Below, one piece after another: positions 29,732 through 30,786 of a stretch of DNA of 30,786 nucleotides. Within the stretch, counting starts at the first letter, position 1, and each line of letters starts with the position of its first letter. The stretch is from CAIYEO01 sp037139575 (GTDB lineage: Bacteria > Patescibacteriota > Saccharimonadia > Saccharimonadales > UBA4665), in assembly GCA_037139575.1 (NCBI GenBank), contig JBAXGD010000004.1, positions 1-30,786 of the forward strand, written 5' to 3'. A program made the position numbers and the translations under genes. The notes beneath the pieces are model-generated. The model had not been told where the DNA came from. It saw nothing but the letters and a program-made list of their open reading frames with translations, and did no database searches.

Positions 29732-30625
29732 TTATCTCACAAGTTTTTTGCGTAATTTGATGGTGAATAAACGGGATAGTGAATTATCGATATTAAAAAT
29801 TAGATCATCCATAGTAAGTTTGGGCGATGATTGATGGTATTTTGTATAAATTTCCTTTATTGCATCTTCTGTGACTTTTTTATTCAGAGAATTATTTATT
29901 GTTTGGATATTCCATACTGGGATATTCTCGATCTTGCCTTTAATATCAAGATTTCTCAATTGATTGAGTATTGAAATATGGGTAATTCTATCGCCTTTAA
30001 CGATTAAACTATCGAGGTATTTTTTATCCGCACTGTATAAGTTAAATGATGAATCGTCGAAATTAACATCAACAAAAGGGTTTGTATTTAATAGCCGATG
30101 CTGAAAACCTGATTTCTTAAATAATGTTTCATTTAAGCTTAGAAATCTTAAGAATCGCAAATACTTAACAGTTGGAATTGACTCATTGAAACAATTTTTG
30201 GATAGAGCACCGTTAATTGCTACTATCATTTTGACATTTGGAGAATACTTTGGATATTTTATGAGTAGTTTCGTAGCGATCACAAAGCCAAAACCATCGG
30301 CAACTATGATGAATTTTTTATTTTTATACCTAAGCTTAATTAAAGAAACTAAGTAGTCTACGTAATTATCGATTGTTGGTTTTTTACCTATAACAGAAAA
30401 ATTGTCCATTCCGCCTATTCCAGGGATATCAACAGCCGTAACGCTACCATAACTCCTAAGGTAATTTATCAATTGCCAATTAATCTCAATTCCTGAAACA
30501 ATATTGCCAAGGTATAATATATTTTGGTTTTTTGTACTTCTCGCCATATATATATTACCTTTGAGTCCGTTTATGAGCAGAGGGCTTTTATACTTATTGG
30601 GCAATCTTGTAAACTTCAACTTCAT
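29732..30625 (-). CDS. Alpha/beta-hydrolase-fold protein lacking the nucleophile
   Basis: The ATG at 30625 is preferred because a TATAAT box ends 9 nt upstream; a TTG at 30661 lies before that box. The 297-aa product has the fold's opening strands: NILYLGNIVSGIEINWQLI, then VTAVDIPGIGG (63-72) and the nucleophile elbow region IIVADGFGFVIATKL (106-120). The elbow should read GxSxG, but the serine position is Gly111 (VADGFG), so hydrolysis by the usual mechanism is unlikely. Later segments are less conserved, and the C-terminus is basic (IKLRKKLVR). A binding or structural role is more likely than an esterase. It precedes the permease on the same strand with a gap of 42 nt, so the two may be co-expressed. 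Confidence 0.7.
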   Translation of the reverse strand: MKLKFTRLPNKYKSPLLINGLKGNIYMARSTKNQNILYLGNIVSGIEINWQLINYLRSYGSVTAVDIPGIGGMDNFSVIGKKPTIDNYVDYLVSLIKLRYKNKKFIIVADGFGFVIATKLLIKYPKYSPNVKMIVAINGALSKNCFNESIPTVKYLRFLRFLSLNETLFKKSGFQHRLLNTNPFVDVNFDDSSFNLYSADKKYLDSLIVKGDRITHISILNQLRNLDIKGKIENIPVWNIQTINNSLNKKVTEDAIKEIYTKYHQSSPKLTMDDLIFNIDNSLSRLFTIKLRKKLVR

Positions 30626-30634
30626 TATTAGTTT

Positions 30635-30640
30635 ATTATA
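30635..30640 (-). promoter_or_regulatory. -10 box of the alpha/beta-hydrolase-like gene, leaderless type
   Basis: A perfect TATAAT on the minus strand ends 9 nt before the ATG at 30625. No Shine-Dalgarno is present. Confidence 0.5.
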
Positions 30641-30731
30641 GTAGAAAAGAATATATAACAATAATATAAAGATATTACAATAGTTTTGAGGTTGTATGAA
30701 AAGACTATCTGAGATAAAATTAATCAGTTAC

Positions 30732-30786
30732 TGGGGATTGGCCAAGCGGTAAGGCACCAGTTTTTGGTACTGGCATTCGGGGGTTC
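30732..30786 (+). tRNA. tRNA-Gln (TTG anticodon), cut by window end
   Basis: From TGGGGAT (acceptor 5' arm) the sequence gives a D arm (GCC/GGC), an anticodon arm CCAGT-TTTTGGT-ACTGG with anticodon TTG, and the beginning of the T arm (GGGGGTTC). The 3' half of the T arm and the acceptor 3' strand lie beyond the window. Confidence 0.88.

Noticed and set aside
1..30786. CRISPR array, insertion sequence or intein
   Set aside because: Reading by eye showed no regularly spaced repeats and no transposase; DnaB and DnaX run without inserted domains.

Overview
This window looks like part of a small, AT-rich genome of a Patescibacteria/CPR bacterium, most likely Candidatus Saccharibacteria (TM7). That assignment is an inference. 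It rests on the compact and often overlapping genes, the CPR-style versions of dnaX, recR and the DHH phosphoesterase, a doubled ThyX fused to thymidylate kinase, and many genes that seem to be transcribed without a leader. TGA is used as a stop (secE, recR, the histidine kinase), so the UGA=Gly code of Gracilibacteria/Absconditabacteria does not apply.

Layout. (1) 1-6012 is a minus-strand accessory operon: a GIY-YIG/DUF4357 nuclease, a 1420-aa SF1 helicase with a C-terminal Vsr/DUF559-like nuclease, and a DNA adenine methyltransferase that runs off the left edge. It looks like a restriction or defence system and is flanked by gene remnants. (2) 6043-9324 is a region of orphan genes: a small PD-(D/E)XK-like protein, a signal-anchored protein, a 22-codon membrane micro-ORF, a membrane-anchored HEMLH metalloprotease-like protein, a PD-(D/E)XK remnant and a coiled-coil protein. 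(3) 9330-12054 holds tRNA-Trp (minus strand), a P-loop kinase, a YgjP-type metallopeptidase and a PAS histidine kinase without a regulator. (4) 12071-14396 is secE-nusG-rplK-rplA. (5) 14397-19372 is an insertion relative to the usual rplKAJL order: an MprF-like lysyltransferase (minus), dcd, a Tmk-ThyX-ThyX fusion and a 58-aa minus-strand gene. (6) 19462-20569 is rplJL behind an L10-type RNA leader with a terminator. (7) 20598-28611 is replication and recombination: an unknown 169-aa protein, dnaX, dnaB, a membrane glycosyltransferase-like protein, then ybaB-recR-nrnA-like-cysS. (8) 28604-30786 holds an AI-2E-type permease, an alpha/beta-hydrolase-like protein lacking its nucleophile (both minus), and the start of tRNA-Gln.

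How it fits together. The core is translation and replication machinery. dcd and the Tmk-ThyX fusion overlap by 8 nt and would cover steps from dCTP toward dTDP. Two structural zinc modules appear lost (DnaX and RecR), while the zinc site of CysS is kept. A TATAAT-like box followed 6-10 nt later by ATG recurs before many first-in-operon genes. The left-hand operon is the best candidate for an undescribed system; the L10 leader overlapping a terminator and the Tmk-ThyX-ThyX protein come next.
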